64,000 nt of DNA from Lacticaseibacillus parakribbianus. GTDB lineage: Bacteria > Bacillota > Bacilli > Lactobacillales > Lactobacillaceae. Shown here piece by piece: positions 39,719 through 49,341 of this stretch. Where the stretch lies: NCBI RefSeq assembly GCF_025490915.1, contig NZ_JANQBA010000002.1:248001-312000 (forward strand), in the 5' to 3' direction. Position 1 is the first letter of the stretch; the number at the start of each line of letters is the position of its first letter. The translations under genes were made by a program, and so were the position numbers. Below the pieces are notes generated by a model. That model was not told where the DNA came from, did not search any database, and saw nothing but the letters and a program-made list of their open reading frames with translations.

Positions 39719-39801
39719 TTCGGCTGCGATGGCGGGCGCAACAATTATCGATCACGACCGATATTGCAGCCGAGCAAATAAAGTTTGGAGGCACACGTAT
39801 T

Positions 39802-42765
39802 ATGACGCAAACACGTCAGGATTATCGAGCGCAACGGCTCCCCCAAGGGCCGACCCTACATAAAGGTAAGTTGACACTTGCCGCCACGCTGGCGGCGGCC
39901 GCAATCACCGGTATCGGCGGCCACGCCGTCGTGCAGGCCGACACAACGGCCCCGACCCCCGCCCCGGCCGATCAGACCCAGCCGACCACCACCGCGACGG
40001 CAACCAGCGCCACCCCGGTAGAGCAGGCGCAAGCGGCCGTCACCACCGCCCAGGCCCAAGCCACCACCGCGACGCAGGCACAGGCCGCGGCACAGGCCAA
40101 AGCCGATTCGGCGACCGCAGCCGAAACCAAGGCCGCCCAAACCGTGACCGCCGGTGAGGCCCAGGCCCAAGCGGCCGCCCAAACCGTGAAGGCGGCCCAA
40201 GCCAGTGTCGCCACGGCGCAGGCCGACGTCACCGCCGCCCAAAGCGCGGCCGAACACGCCACCCCGGCCGATCAGGCGGCCGCGGCGCAGGCCGTGACAG
40301 AGGCTACGGCCGCCGTTGCGGCCAAAACCGCAGCCCAGACCAAGGCCCAGTCAACCGTTGACGCGGATGCCGGCACCGTCCAGACCGCCAAGACCGCCGT
40401 CACCACCGCCACCCAGGCGCAGGCCGAGGCCAAGGCCCAAGCCGCGACGGCCGACGCCGCGGTGGCTGCCGCAGCCAAGAAAACCGACACCGGCAAGGCC
40501 CTGACGGCACTCAACAACGCCAAGGCCGCCGAAGCAAAAGCCCAGGCCGTCGTCGACCAGGCCCAGGCCGCCGTCGCCGCTGCGACTAAGGCGAGCGACA
40601 ACGCCGCCACTGCCCAGGCCAAGGCCGCCTTGACCACTGCCCAACAAGCACTCACCAAGGCCACAGCCAACCTGACCGCCGCCAAGGCCGCCGTCAAGAC
40701 GGCCCAAACCGGCGTCACCACGGCGCAGCAGGCACTGGATCAGGCCACCGCGGCCTTGACCGCCGCCAAGCGCCAATCCAGCACCAAGAGCGGCGTCAAG
40801 GTGACCGTCACCGCAACGCTGAAGAAGGCGGTGACCAAGTACATCCAAGACACCCAGGCCCAAGCCAGCGTCAAGACCCGCGTCGCCGACATGAACGCGA
40901 TCAACCAGGCGTTCGGCGGCGACTCCGCCAACGGCCATTTGACCCTCGCCTACACCGGCAACACCGCCAACGACAAAAAGGTCTTCAAGATCTCGCGCGA
41001 CTACAACGACACGCTCAAGCAGCTGAACTCCGCCGAGATCACCGAGCTGGTGCAGACGCTGGCCGGCGCCATCAACGAGATTCGCACCCAGTTCGGGATC
41101 ATCGACAAGGTCGGCGCGGTCAAGGTCAACCAAGACACCATCGCCTTGGCCAAGGCCGTCAATGCGGCCGCGGTCAAGGGTGGCGACATCACCGATACTT
41201 TGGACCACCTCGCCAAGACCTCGGGCGTCGACGAGAACCTGATCATCCAGCAAGTCGTGTCCGATGACCAAGACGTCGGCATCGCGGATTGGTCCGTCAC
41301 GCAACACACCATGACCTTCAAGGAGGTCAAGGAACGCGCCTTGATGGCCTTCGTCTTCAATCAGGTCTACAGTGTCGGGGCCGACATCTACGCCGACCGC
41401 ACCGCCACCGTTGAGAACGACACCACCTTCTTGCCCGGCAAACAGATCCTGGGCATCGCCAACTACCAGTTGGCCTCGATTGCCGCTAACGGCGTCCACG
41501 ACGCCTTCTTCGGGGCCTGGGACACCTTCTTCGGCGCCGACCCGGCGACCATGGAGGCCTACCGCATGATTTTCGTGCCGGACACCGCCGCGTCTTTCGG
41601 CAACGCCGCCAATTTTGACCGCACCGTGATCACCACGCCTGGCCTGACCAGCGGTGCCAAGGTCGACACCACCAAGCAGGCGGCGGCCGTCGCCACCGCC
41701 ACCGCCCAGCTGACAGCCGCCAAGGCGGCGCTGACCCAGGCCAAGGCCGCGCAGACCGCGGCGCAAACAGGCGTCACCACCGCCACTGCCGCCGTCGCCC
41801 AAAAGAAGGTCACCCAGCTGACCGCCGGCAGCAAGGCCAACGCCGCCGCACTGGCCGCCGCCCAAAAGACGCTGGCCAAGGCCCAAGACGCACTAAAAAA
41901 GGCCCAGGCCGCAACCGCCAAGGCGCAGACCGCCTACACCAACAGCCTGAAGTCGCAGTCCGAACAGGCCGCCGCGCTGAAGCAGGCCCAGGCCACCGCC
42001 GCTGCCGCCCAGGCCGCGCTGAAGCAGGCCACGTCAACGCTGACCAGCGCCAAGCAGGCACTGACCGCGGCCCTCGCCAAGCAAAAAGCCGACACGACGG
42101 CGCTGACCGCCGCCAAGGCCGCAGTCGCCAAGGCTCGGGCCGCGTTGGTTGCGGCCCAAAAGCAGGCCGCCCTGCTGGCCGATGTGCCGGCGGCCCAAGC
42201 GTCGGCGTTAGCCGCCCTGGCCGCGGCGAAGACCGAACTGGCCGCGGCCCAAACCGCCTACGACCAGGCCACGGCCAAGCTCGCCGCCTTGAAGCAATCC
42301 CTAACCGCCGCCAAGACCACCGCTCATACCGCCAAGGCGGCGCTGGCCGAGGCCACAGCCGCAACCGCCGCCGCCCAAACCAGGCTCGCCGCCGCCAAAA
42401 CCAAGCTGGCCAAGCTGACCCACACGGAATCGCTTGAGGACAATGTGGCGCGTCAGCAACACGCGCTGGCCGGCAAGCCGGCCGCCGGCACCGCGACCCA
42501 CGCAGTCGCCGTCGCCCACCCGGGCAAGCTAACCGCCGTCGCGGCCGGCGCGGCTGACAAGGCCGGCGTGACCGCCGTCAACCCGGTGATCGCGGCCGCA
42601 CCAACTGCCACGACCACCGCGACCGGCGCCGCCAAGGCTGCCGGCCGCGATCTGCCGCAAACCGGCGAGGCGACCCGGGCGGCCGCCTTGCTGAGCGTGA
42701 CCGGCGTGGCCGCGCTGCTCTCGCTGTTCGGCCTCACCGGATGGCGCAAGCGCCGCGAGTACTAA
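39802..42765 (+). CDS. Alanine-rich coiled-coil LPxTG surface protein, SEC10/PgrA-like
   Basis: A 987-residue wall-anchored protein: signal peptide (1-46, ending VVQAD), an Ala/Gln/Thr/Lys heptad-rich coiled coil (about 60-330), a globular region (about 335-620) resembling the SEC10/PgrA surface-exclusion domain, a second coiled coil (about 635-905), then LPQTG (Leu951), membrane helix and KRRREY. Relatives are surface-exclusion or aggregation-related proteins of enterococcal plasmids and lactobacilli. The ATG at 39802 follows TTTGGAGG. It is monocistronic. Ligand unknown. Confidence 0.88.
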   Translation: MTQTRQDYRAQRLPQGPTLHKGKLTLAATLAAAAITGIGGHAVVQADTTAPTPAPADQTQPTTTATATSATPVEQAQAAVTTAQAQATTATQAQAAAQAKADSATAAETKAAQTVTAGEAQAQAAAQTVKAAQASVATAQADVTAAQSAAEHATPADQAAAAQAVTEATAAVAAKTAAQTKAQSTVDADAGTVQTAKTAVTTATQAQAEAKAQAATADAAVAAAAKKTDTGKALTALNNAKAAEAKAQAVVDQAQAAVAAATKASDNAATAQAKAALTTAQQALTKATANLTAAKAAVKTAQTGVTTAQQALDQATAALTAAKRQSSTKSGVKVTVTATLKKAVTKYIQDTQAQASVKTRVADMNAINQAFGGDSANGHLTLAYTGNTANDKKVFKISRDYNDTLKQLNSAEITELVQTLAGAINEIRTQFGIIDKVGAVKVNQDTIALAKAVNAAAVKGGDITDTLDHLAKTSGVDENLIIQQVVSDDQDVGIADWSVTQHTMTFKEVKERALMAFVFNQVYSVGADIYADRTATVENDTTFLPGKQILGIANYQLASIAANGVHDAFFGAWDTFFGADPATMEAYRMIFVPDTAASFGNAANFDRTVITTPGLTSGAKVDTTKQAAAVATATAQLTAAKAALTQAKAAQTAAQTGVTTATAAVAQKKVTQLTAGSKANAAALAAAQKTLAKAQDALKKAQAATAKAQTAYTNSLKSQSEQAAALKQAQATAAAAQAALKQATSTLTSAKQALTAALAKQKADTTALTAAKAAVAKARAALVAAQKQAALLADVPAAQASALAALAAAKTELAAAQTAYDQATAKLAALKQSLTAAKTTAHTAKAALAEATAATAAAQTRLAAAKTKLAKLTHTESLEDNVARQQHALAGKPAAGTATHAVAVAHPGKLTAVAAGAADKAGVTAVNPVIAAAPTATTTATGAAKAAGRDLPQTGEATRAAALLSVTGVAALLSLFGLTGWRKRREY

Positions 42766-42781
42766 CATTTCCGAAGCATTG

Positions 42782-42869
42782 AAAAACCGCCAGACCGAAT
42801 TGAGGGACCCCATAATCATCAGACGCCTTGTCTAATGATTGCCCGGGACTCAATGGTCTGACGGTTTTT
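42782..42869 (+). terminator. Very long nested hairpin terminator
   Basis: An 88-base hairpin: AAAAACCG/CGGTTTTT, CAGACC/GGTCTG and TTGAG/CTCAA form the outer stem and AATCAT-AGAC/GTCT-ATGATT the inner stem with a GCCTT loop. It ends in TTTTT, just after the SEC10/PgrA-like gene. Confidence 0.9.
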
Positions 42870-42966
42870 GCTTGCCGTGGCCACGGTGCCGCGGTCCAAG
42901 CGGTGACGCCGGCAGGCAATCGTCGACCCGCGCCACGCAGCGCCTGGCCCACACCGGCCCCAAATG

Positions 42967-43393
42967 CGCCGGACGCGCCGAAGCCACCCAGCGACTTGCG
43001 CTCGGCGGCTAAGGCTTGCTGATTGGTGATTGACGCTGGTTTCGCCCCCGCGAGCCGGCACAGGTCGACTCGCGGTACATGCTGGCTGGTACAAGCTCCC
43101 TGTCAGTTCGGCACCGCAGCTACCTCGCAAGCGAGTAGGCACCGGACTGTGCGGCAGGAAGATGGTGGTCCACACCCTGGTGGTCGGTCCCAATCGGAGG
43201 GGACCGTTGCGCGAAAACGTCGGCGTTGTTGCCTGGTACGGCATGGCATGAGTGGGGTACTGGGAATGCTTATGTCCCGGACCGTTCCCCATAGACAGTG
43301 GTCGTGCTGCGGCTGTGATCAAAGCCGCCTCCCCGTCCTAAGATAATCATCTGAGGCTAGTGTAAGCCCTGTCATTTTGCCCGTCAACTTTTT
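42967..43393 (-). repeat. Dispersed about 430-bp structured element, copy B
   Basis: Similar to 11690-12120, nearly identical over about 43155-43285. The promoter and both main hairpins are kept, but the second half of the terminator palindrome of copy A is missing: similarity stops at about 42967. Together with the long terminator this fills the 750-bp gap between the SEC10/PgrA-like gene and rpsI. Confidence 0.65.
43359..43387 (-). promoter_or_regulatory. Conserved promoter of element copy B
   Basis: TTGACG (43387-43382) and TACACT (43364-43359) are 17 bp apart on the minus strand. Confidence 0.65.
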
Positions 43394-43425
43394 AGCTCGC
43401 CACGTGGCGCAGAAGGCACAAAAAT

Positions 43426-43451
43426 AAGCCCACTCGCAATGAGTGGGCTTA
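43426..43451 (-). terminator. Terminator of rplM-rpsI
   Basis: TAAGCCCACTC pairs with GAGTGGGCTTA around a short loop, followed on the minus strand by TTTTT. Confidence 0.93.
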
Positions 43452-43516
43452 CCTTGTCCGTAAGCCGGACCAGTCGGCCGCCGAAGCAACCGCTCGCAGC
43501 ATCGAATCGAGAACGA

Positions 43517-43909
43517 TTAACGCTTGGAGAACTGACTAGCCTTACGGGCCTTCTTCAGACCTGGCTTCTTACGTTCCTTCATGCGAGGGTCACGCGTGAG
43601 CATGCCGGCACGCTTGAGGGGACCGCGGAAGTCTGGGTCAACGGTGAGCAGCGCACGGGAAATCCCGTGACGAATGGCACCGGTCTGACCGGTGAAGCCG
43701 CCGCCATTGGCGTTAACCAAGACGTCGTACTGACCGGTGGTTTCGGTGATACCGAAAGGCTGGGTCAGATCAAGGATCAGGTTTTCATATGGCAGGTAGT
43801 CGTGGACGTCCTTGCCGTTGATTGTGATTTTGCCGGAGCCAGGAACCAGACGGACCCGGGCAACGGAGTTTTTGCGGCGACCAGTGCCGCTGTAAGATAC
43901 TTGAGCCAC
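43517..43909 (-). CDS. rpsI: 30S ribosomal protein S9
   Basis: A 130-residue small-subunit protein; its basic C-terminus ([17 protein letters not shown]) reaches the P-site tRNA in known structures. The N-terminal [16 protein letters not shown] and [16 protein letters not shown] are diagnostic. It follows rplM by 13 bp, the universal rplM-rpsI pair, and a strong terminator ends the operon. Length is normal and the start follows a GGAGG-type site. Confidence 0.98.
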   Translation of the reverse strand: MAQVSYSGTGRRKNSVARVRLVPGSGKITINGKDVHDYLPYENLILDLTQPFGITETTGQYDVLVNANGGGFTGQTGAIRHGISRALLTVDPDFRGPLKRAGMLTRDPRMKERKKPGLKKARKASQFSKR

Positions 43910-43922
43910 AGTTGTATCCTCC

Positions 43923-44369
43923 TTAGATTAGGTTGGTGATGTCGAGTACTTCTGGCTTCTGTGCTTCGTGGGAGTGATCTTCCCCGGCGTACACGTGAAG
44001 CTTCATGAATTGCTGGTGACCAAGCGTGTTCTTGGTAGGCAGCATCTTCTTGACAGCGTATTCGACCAAGCGTGCTGGGTCGTTCTTCAGCAGATCGCCA
44101 GCAACTTCATGCTTCAAACCACCTGGATGTTGGCTGTGACGGTAGTAGATCTTGTCGCTGGCCTTGTTGCCGGTCAGCTTCAGGTTCGCGGCGTTGATGA
44201 CGATGACATTGTCACCGGTGTCAACGTGCGGGGTAAAGGTCGGCTTGTTCTTGCCGCGCAGGATGGAAGCGACGACGGAAGCCAAACGGCCAAGGCTGAT
44301 GTCCGTTGCGTCGATCACATACCATTTACGTTCGATTTCGCCTGGCTTAGCCATAAATGTTGTACGCAC
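43923..44369 (-). CDS. rplM: 50S ribosomal protein L13
   Basis: A 148-residue large-subunit assembly protein. [17 protein letters not shown] near the start and [18 protein letters not shown] are conserved. It starts with GTG at 44369 (GTG-CGT-ACA), behind TTGGAGG, giving the usual MRTT N-terminus; an internal ATG five codons on is less likely. First gene of the rplM-rpsI pair, 370 bp downstream of truA, so probably with its own promoter. Confidence 0.97.
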   Translation of the reverse strand: MRTTFMAKPGEIERKWYVIDATDISLGRLASVVASILRGKNKPTFTPHVDTGDNVIVINAANLKLTGNKASDKIYYRHSQHPGGLKHEVAGDLLKNDPARLVEYAVKKMLPTKNTLGHQQFMKLHVYAGEDHSHEAQKPEVLDITNLI

Positions 44370-44535
44370 GATTTGTTTCCTCCAATGTTTCTGTGCTTGT
44401 TTGACACGTCATAAGTTTCCGGGGCTTATCGTGGGGCAAACAATACCAGCTACTAACATACCAAAAATGCGGCGGGAAGTCAACGCGACTGACGCGTTTT
44501 TCGCGTCAACTCCACCAGGCGTTTCCCAGTAGCCA

Positions 44536-44742
44536 TCACGCCTGAATCTTCGGGCCACGCAGCACCACGCCACCGCAGCCGCCCAGCAGCGCCGTCAGGC
44601 CCAGACACAGCGCGAACACCGCCGCCCAGCCGAGCCGCTGGCCCAACCACGCGCAACCCGGGGCCAAGCTCACCGCCGCATCCGCCGCCCCGCGACGGCC
44701 GCCTTGCCGGTCCGCTACCCAACAGGCGCCAACGCCCGTCAC
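44536..44742 (-). pseudogene. Possible membrane-protein C-terminal remnant overlapping truA
   Basis: A GTG overlapping the truA stop (GTGA) opens a 68-codon frame with one good membrane helix (GWAAVFALCLGLTALLGG) and a short tail. It looks like the last membrane segment of a larger transporter, for example an MFS protein, whose body is absent. It could also be a small membrane protein coupled to truA, or chance. Confidence 0.3.
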
Positions 44743-45506
44743 TGCCGCGCCCGGTCGTCCTCCGGGTAGTACACTTCCTTCAGGTACAGCCCCGAGGCCG
44801 GGGCGGTGCCGCGAGCCTGCTGGCGGTCCAACACCTCGTACAGGCGCAGGAAGTCGTGAACCGGGCGCCGGCCGTTGCCGATTTCCAGCAGCGTGGCGAC
44901 CAGGATCCGCACCATGTTGTAGAGAAACCCGTTGCCGTAAAACTCAAACACGATCTCGTTTCGCGCGACGTCTTCTCGCACGGTCGCCTCGTAAATCGTG
45001 CGCACCTTGTCGACAATCACGCCGCCGCTGGCCGCAAAGCTCGTGAAGTCGTGGGTCCCGACGACATCCGGCAGCGCCGCGCGAATCAGGTCGAGATCCA
45101 GGGGGTACGGGTAGTGGCCGGTGTAGAGGCGGTTGAACGGGTCGGTGAAGCGGCCACGCGCAACCCGGTACAGGTAGCGCTTGCCGATGGCCGAGTACCG
45201 GGCGTGAAACGCGCTGGGGACGATCTCGGCCTTCAGGATCTCAATGTCCAGGGGCATCAGCGAGTTCATCGCGAGCAGCATCGACCGGGCGGGAATATTT
45301 CCCGGGAAATCAAAGGAGACCACCTGGCCCAGCGCATGCACCCCGGAGTCGGTGCGACCGGAGCCGTCGACGTGAATGGACTCGCACTTGGCCATTTTGC
45401 CCAAGGCCTTTTGCAACACCCCCTGCACCGTGCGTTGGCGGGGCTGCACCTGGTAGCCGGCGAACTTGGTACCGTCGTAAGCCAGCGTCAGTTTGTAATG
45501 CGTCAT
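44739..45506 (-). CDS. truA: tRNA pseudouridine synthase A
   Basis: A 255-residue enzyme converting uridine 38-40 in tRNA anticodon arms to pseudouridine. [14 protein letters not shown] carries the catalytic Asp53; [10 protein letters not shown] and [11 protein letters not shown] are conserved. It follows ecfT by 65 bp in the ecfA1-ecfA2-ecfT-truA order normal for lactobacilli. Full length; the ATG start has a weak upstream AAAGG. Confidence 0.97.
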   Translation of the reverse strand: MTHYKLTLAYDGTKFAGYQVQPRQRTVQGVLQKALGKMAKCESIHVDGSGRTDSGVHALGQVVSFDFPGNIPARSMLLAMNSLMPLDIEILKAEIVPSAFHARYSAIGKRYLYRVARGRFTDPFNRLYTGHYPYPLDLDLIRAALPDVVGTHDFTSFAASGGVIVDKVRTIYEATVREDVARNEIVFEFYGNGFLYNMVRILVATLLEIGNGRRPVHDFLRLYEVLDRQQARGTAPASGLYLKEVYYPEDDRARQ

Positions 45507-45571
45507 CGTATGCCTTTCCGGCAGTCAAAAGCGGCCGACCACATGGCCCGACCGCCGACTGCAACACTTGT

Positions 45572-46366
45572 CTACGCGCGAAGCAGCACCAGCGCCGCCG
45601 TCAAGACCACCATCGCGAGTCCGGCGAACACGTCGGCCCTGTGATAGTTCAGGACGCGGTACTTGGTGCGGTTGTCGCCGCCCTGGTAGCCACGGGCATC
45701 CATCGCCGTCGCGAGGTCCTCGGCAATCGTGAACGAATCCACGAACAACGGAATCAGAAGCGGCACCACCGCCTTCATCTGCTGAAACAGGTTGCCGGAG
45801 CCAAAATCGACCCCCCGGGCCCGTTGCGCGTTCATAATCTTGGTCGTCTGGTCCATCAGGGTCGGCACGAAGCGCAGCGCGATCTGCAGCACCAAGGCCA
45901 GCTCGGTCACCGGCACGTGTAACTTACGCAGCGGCCGCAGCAGCGACTCCACCGCATCCGCCAGAGACAGCGGCTGCGTGGTCAGCGTCAGAAGCGTCGA
46001 GACGAAGATGATCAAGACGAAGCGCATGAAGATGAACGCGCCGTTGACCAGCCCGAACTGCGTGATCGCCAGCCACCCGAAGGACCAATACGTCGGTCCC
46101 CCCTTGGTGAAGAAAATCTGCAGCACGACGGTGAACAGGATCAGCCAGATCATCGGCCGCACCCCACGCAAGAAGAAGCCCAATTTGATTTTGGATGCGG
46201 CGAGCATCGCCATGGTCACGGCGAACATCAGCAGGTAAGACTGCCAATTGTTGGCCAGGAAAATGATGGCGATGTAATAGAAGCTGGCCATCAGCTTGGT
46301 TCGCGGATCCAGCCGGTGGACCCAGGAGTCGCCGGGCAGGTAACGCCCTAGCAGCAGCTTATTCAC
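45572..46366 (-). CDS. ecfT: ECF transporter transmembrane protein EcfT
   Basis: A 264-residue membrane scaffold that joins the two ATPases to exchangeable vitamin-binding S components. Several membrane segments are followed by coupling helices with the ARG signatures ([11 protein letters not shown] and MDARGYQG). It starts with GTG at 46366, behind GGAGGGG, overlapping the end of ecfA2 by 8 bp. No S-component gene is in the window, as expected for a shared (group II) ECF module. Confidence 0.95.
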   Translation of the reverse strand: MNKLLLGRYLPGDSWVHRLDPRTKLMASFYYIAIIFLANNWQSYLLMFAVTMAMLAASKIKLGFFLRGVRPMIWLILFTVVLQIFFTKGGPTYWSFGWLAITQFGLVNGAFIFMRFVLIIFVSTLLTLTTQPLSLADAVESLLRPLRKLHVPVTELALVLQIALRFVPTLMDQTTKIMNAQRARGVDFGSGNLFQQMKAVVPLLIPLFVDSFTIAEDLATAMDARGYQGGDNRTKYRVLNYHRADVFAGLAMVVLTAALVLLRA

Positions 46367-47225
46367 GGGCGTCCCCTCCAATCTGTGGCAGCAGCTGATC
46401 CGCCAAGGCGCCGGCGGTCAGCGGCAGCGGATCGAACTGGAAGCCCTTGGCCGCCAGCTTCTCGGCCATCACCGCCGTTTTGGGCAGCCCCAGCGAGTGC
46501 TGACGCAGCCAATCCGGGTCGGCGAACACTTCGGCCGGGGTCCCTTGCCGCACCAGCTCGCCGTTTTGCATCACCAGCACGTTGTCGGCGTAGTCGGCCA
46601 CGTCGTCCATCTGGTGGGTGACCAGCACGATGGTCAGCCCCGACTCCTGGTGCAGCCGGTTGAACATCTGCATCATTTCCTGGCGGCCGGCGGGATCAAG
46701 CCCCGCGGTCGGCTCGTCCAAGACCAGCACCTCCGGCTGCATCGCCAGCACCCCGGCGATCGCCACGCGGCGCATCTGGCCGCCCGACAGGTCAAAGGGC
46801 GAGCGTTCGAGCAGCGCCTCCGGCAGCCCCACCAGCGGCATCATTTTGGCCGCCAGCGCCAGCGCGTCCTTCTCAGGCACCCCGAAGTTCTTGGGGCCAA
46901 AGGCGATGTCTTGCGCCACGGTCTGCTCGAACAGCTGATTTTCGGCGAACTGGAACACCATGCCGACCTTCTGGCGCAGCGGCCGCAGGTTCTTGTTCGA
47001 CGTCTCGCTGGTGATGGTGAAGTCGCCGATGGTCACGGTGCCGCTGGTCGGCTTGATCAAGGCGTTCAGATGCTGCAGCAGCGTCGACTTGCCGGAGCCG
47101 GTGTGGCCGATGATGGCCGTGTAGGCACCGCCCTTGATGGTGGTGCTGATGTCCTTGAGTCCCAGCCCGGAGAACGGTGTCCCGGCCTGGTACGTGTAGC
47201 TCACATGGTCGAATGTAATGTCCAT
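46359..47225 (-). CDS. ecfA2: ECF transporter ATPase EcfA2
   Basis: A 288-residue ABC ATPase with Walker [11 protein letters not shown]-loop [16 protein letters not shown], signature DLSGGQMRR, Walker [13 protein letters not shown] and switch His (VTHQM). Forms a heterodimer with EcfA1 to drive vitamin uptake. Its start lies 25 bp inside ecfA1 and its end overlaps ecfT. The LSGGQMRR signature and longer C-terminus distinguish EcfA2 from EcfA1. Confidence 0.95.
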   Translation of the reverse strand: MDITFDHVSYTYQAGTPFSGLGLKDISTTIKGGAYTAIIGHTGSGKSTLLQHLNALIKPTSGTVTIGDFTITSETSNKNLRPLRQKVGMVFQFAENQLFEQTVAQDIAFGPKNFGVPEKDALALAAKMMPLVGLPEALLERSPFDLSGGQMRRVAIAGVLAMQPEVLVLDEPTAGLDPAGRQEMMQMFNRLHQESGLTIVLVTHQMDDVADYADNVLVMQNGELVRQGTPAEVFADPDWLRQHSLGLPKTAVMAEKLAAKGFQFDPLPLTAGALADQLLPQIGGDARE

Positions 47226-48037
47226 AAGTAATCCACCAGGCCTTCCTCAGACAGGTATGTCGCCGGCACCTTGACGCCACGCGCCGCCAGTGCCGCCTTC
47301 AGCTTCTCCGGGTACGGGACGTCCAGCCCCAGCTTGATCAGCTCGGGACCGTAGGCGAAGATCTCATCCGGCGTCCCCGCCTCGCGAATCTCGCCGTCGT
47401 TGAGCAAAATGACGCGGTTGGCCTTGGCCGCCTCGTCGATATCGTGGGTGATCGACAGCACGGTCAGGTCGGTGTCCGCCCGCAGCTTCTGGATCAGCGC
47501 GACAATCTCGGCACGGCCGGCGGGGTCCAGCATCGACGTCGCCTCGTCCAAAATGATGATGTCCGGGCGTTGCGCCACGATGCCGGCGATCGCGACGCGC
47601 TGCTTTTGACCGCCCGACAGCCGTGCCGGCTCACGGGTCGCAAACTCGCTCATCCCGACGGCCTCAAGCGCGTCTCGCACCCGCACCAGCATCTCCGGCC
47701 GCGGCACCCCGCGGTTCTCCAGCCCGAACGCGACATCGTCGGCCACCGTCGCGCCGACGAACTGATTGTCCGGGTTCTGGAACACGATGCCGACCTTGGC
47801 CCGGATGTCCCACACGGTGTCTTCGGCCAGCGTCAGGCCGCCGACCACCACCGTGCCGGAATCCGGCGCCAGCAGGCCGTTGATGTTCTTGGCCAGCGTC
47901 GACTTGCCCGACCCGTTGTGGCCGATGATGGCGACCCACTCGCCTTGATGCACGGTCAGGCTGATGTCCTTGAGCGTGGGATGATCCGCATCCGGATAAT
48001 GAAAATTCAAATGATCGATCGTGATCGCTTCGGCCAT
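47201..48037 (-). CDS. ecfA1: ECF transporter ATPase EcfA1
   Basis: A 278-residue ABC ATPase with Walker [11 protein letters not shown]-loop [16 protein letters not shown], signature RLSGGQKQR, Walker [13 protein letters not shown] and switch His (SITHD). First gene of ecfA1-ecfA2-ecfT-truA. It has its own promoter and is separated from rplQ by an unknown gene and a structured element. Start follows AGAGGGG. Confidence 0.95.
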   Translation of the reverse strand: MAEAITIDHLNFHYPDADHPTLKDISLTVHQGEWVAIIGHNGSGKSTLAKNINGLLAPDSGTVVVGGLTLAEDTVWDIRAKVGIVFQNPDNQFVGATVADDVAFGLENRGVPRPEMLVRVRDALEAVGMSEFATREPARLSGGQKQRVAIAGIVAQRPDIIILDEATSMLDPAGRAEIVALIQKLRADTDLTVLSITHDIDEAAKANRVILLNDGEIREAGTPDEIFAYGPELIKLGLDVPYPEKLKAALAARGVKVPATYLSEEGLVDYLWTLHSTM

Positions 48038-48059
48038 GATGCCCCTCTTTTCCGATTTT

Positions 48060-48099
48060 GCATGACGGAATCATGATACCATATTTGCATCTGTCATGC
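48060..48099 (-). promoter_or_regulatory. ecfA1 promoter with extended -10 and inverted repeat
   Basis: The minus strand has an extended -10, TGGTATCAT (48081-48073), 35 bp before the start, and no strong -35. GCATGAC (48060-48066) and GTCATGC (48093-48099) form an inverted repeat flanking it, a possible operator. Confidence 0.55.
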
Positions 48100-48227
48100 T
48101 TCTAAAACGCTAACTGTATCACTCTCACCACGCCACTGTCACCGCAACCACCGCACCGGGTCACCGAATCCCGTGCGGCCACGCGGCACCTGATTCCCCG
48201 CGCTGACGCCGCCGGCCTGAAAACACC

Positions 48228-48260
48228 AAAAAGGCGGCCCCGTGGTGGCGGTCGCCTTTT
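48228..48260 (-). terminator. Terminator of the small unknown gene
   Basis: AAAAGGCG pairs with CGCCTTTT around a GC-rich loop, followed on the minus strand by T residues. The preceding 48103-48227 shows nothing recognisable. Confidence 0.7.
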
Positions 48261-48269
48261 GATCTGGGC

Positions 48270-48572
48270 TCACCCCATGTACGACCGCCGCCCGTTGCGG
48301 TACAGGTCGTCGCCGTCGTAGCGCACCGCATTGACGGCGAAGGTGTTGTCCGGATTGATGTCGATGGCGTTGGCGGGAATGTAGCTGGCGGCGCTGGTTT
48401 GCATCATGGCCCCAAGCGTCTTGGCCGTCACCTTGCGCGAGGCCCCGGCGGTGATCTGCTTGTTGACCGGGCTTCGCACGTAGCGAACCTCGCCGTCTCG
48501 ATAGGTCACGCGCAAAAACAGGTTCGGCAGCATCGCCACGCCTTCAACGCGTGGCACGGTAGCGTCTGTCAT
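48270..48572 (-). CDS. Small protein of unknown function between rplQ and ecfA1
   Basis: A 100-residue soluble protein without signal peptide or membrane segment (VTYRDGEVRYVRSPVNKQIT; NTFAVNAVRYDGDDLYR). It has beta-strand character and a basic middle. I do not recognise it. The ATG at 48572 has GGGGA six bases upstream. It interrupts the normally adjacent rplQ and ecfA1, suggesting a lineage-specific insertion. Coding is supported by codon bias, length and a terminator. Confidence 0.65.
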   Translation of the reverse strand: MTDATVPRVEGVAMLPNLFLRVTYRDGEVRYVRSPVNKQITAGASRKVTAKTLGAMMQTSAASYIPANAIDINPDNTFAVNAVRYDGDDLYRNGRRSYMG

Positions 48573-48722
48573 GGTCGTCCCCACTTTCTCGTTGCGTCAG
48601 CGGCGTCCTCTCGACACTTCCATCGTAACACGGCCACCCGCCGGCGGAAAAGCCAGACCCCGTGGCCGCCGCCGGCACCACGGCCGGTGCGGCCCGGTGG
48701 CAGCGCCGCGCGACCACACGAA

Positions 48723-48745
48723 AGGCCCCCGCTTTCGCGGAGGCC
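48723..48745 (-). terminator. Distal terminator of the ribosomal operon
   Basis: GGCCCCCGC pairs with GCGGAGGCC around TTTC, followed on the minus strand by TTT. Confidence 0.7.
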
Positions 48746-48753
48746 CAGTATGT

Positions 48754-48883
48754 AAAAAAAATCATTTGAGATGGAGACACCGGTTGCCCGGTGCTCGCAA
48801 GCTAGACTCGGCAGGCCGAGGCCTGGGGCTGACGCCCATACCAAAAGGTAGCCAACATCGTAACGCTCCATCGATCAAATGAT
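48754..48883 (-). ncRNA. Structured 123-base element after rplQ (candidate RNA or terminal-repeat element)
   Basis: ATCATTTGA (48761-48769) with ATGGAG (48771-48776) pairs perfectly with CTCCAT (48866-48871) and TCAAATGAT (48875-48883). Inside are four or five separate hairpins: CACCGG/CCGGTG, GCT/AGC, CTCGGC/GCCGAG, TGGG/CCCA and TACC/GGTA. On the minus strand the outer stem is followed by eight T residues. It could be an elaborate terminator or processed RNA of the ribosomal operon, or a short mobile element with terminal inverted repeats. Confidence 0.55.
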
Positions 48884-48939
48884 CAAAGTGAACCGGCCAC
48901 GGGGGTCGGCTCGGTTTTGAAAAAAGTGGTCAGGCGAAC

Positions 48940-49320
48940 TTAGACGAGTTCGATGATGACCATTTGTGCGGCATCGCCACGACGAGGCGCGGTCTTCAAC
49001 GTGCGGGTGTAACCGCCGTTGCGTTCTGCGTAGCGTGGGGCAACGTCAGAGAACAGCTTCTGCAGGGCAGACTGAACGACTACCTTGTCGCCGTCTTCCT
49101 TGACGTCCGCGATTTCGTTGCGCAGGAATGCGGCAGCCTGACGGCGTGCGTGCAAGTCGTTGCGCTTGCCCAAGGTGATCATCTTTTCCGTCGTGGAGCG
49201 GATTTCCTTGGCGCGGGCTTCGGTCGTCGTGATCCGTTCGTTGATGATCAGATCCGTCGTCAGATCGCGAAGCAGTGCTTTACGTTGAGAGCTCGTACGC
49301 CCTAATTTCCGGTAACTCAT
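48940..49320 (-). CDS. rplQ: 50S ribosomal protein L17
   Basis: A 126-residue large-subunit protein. [18 protein letters not shown] at the N-terminus and the [15 protein letters not shown]-terminus are typical. Last gene of the long ribosomal-protein transcription unit, 21 bp after rpoA. Length is normal for Bacillota. Confidence 0.98.
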   Translation of the reverse strand: MSYRKLGRTSSQRKALLRDLTTDLIINERITTTEARAKEIRSTTEKMITLGKRNDLHARRQAAAFLRNEIADVKEDGDKVVVQSALQKLFSDVAPRYAERNGGYTRTLKTAPRRGDAAQMVIIELV

Positions 49321-49341
49321 GGATTGGCCTCCTTTACGAGA

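Noticed and set aside
48754-48883. tRNA, T-box or SAM-type riboswitch
   Set aside because: It has several hairpins but no tRNA acceptor/TPsiC pattern, no T-box antiterminator motif, and it follows rather than precedes a coding region.
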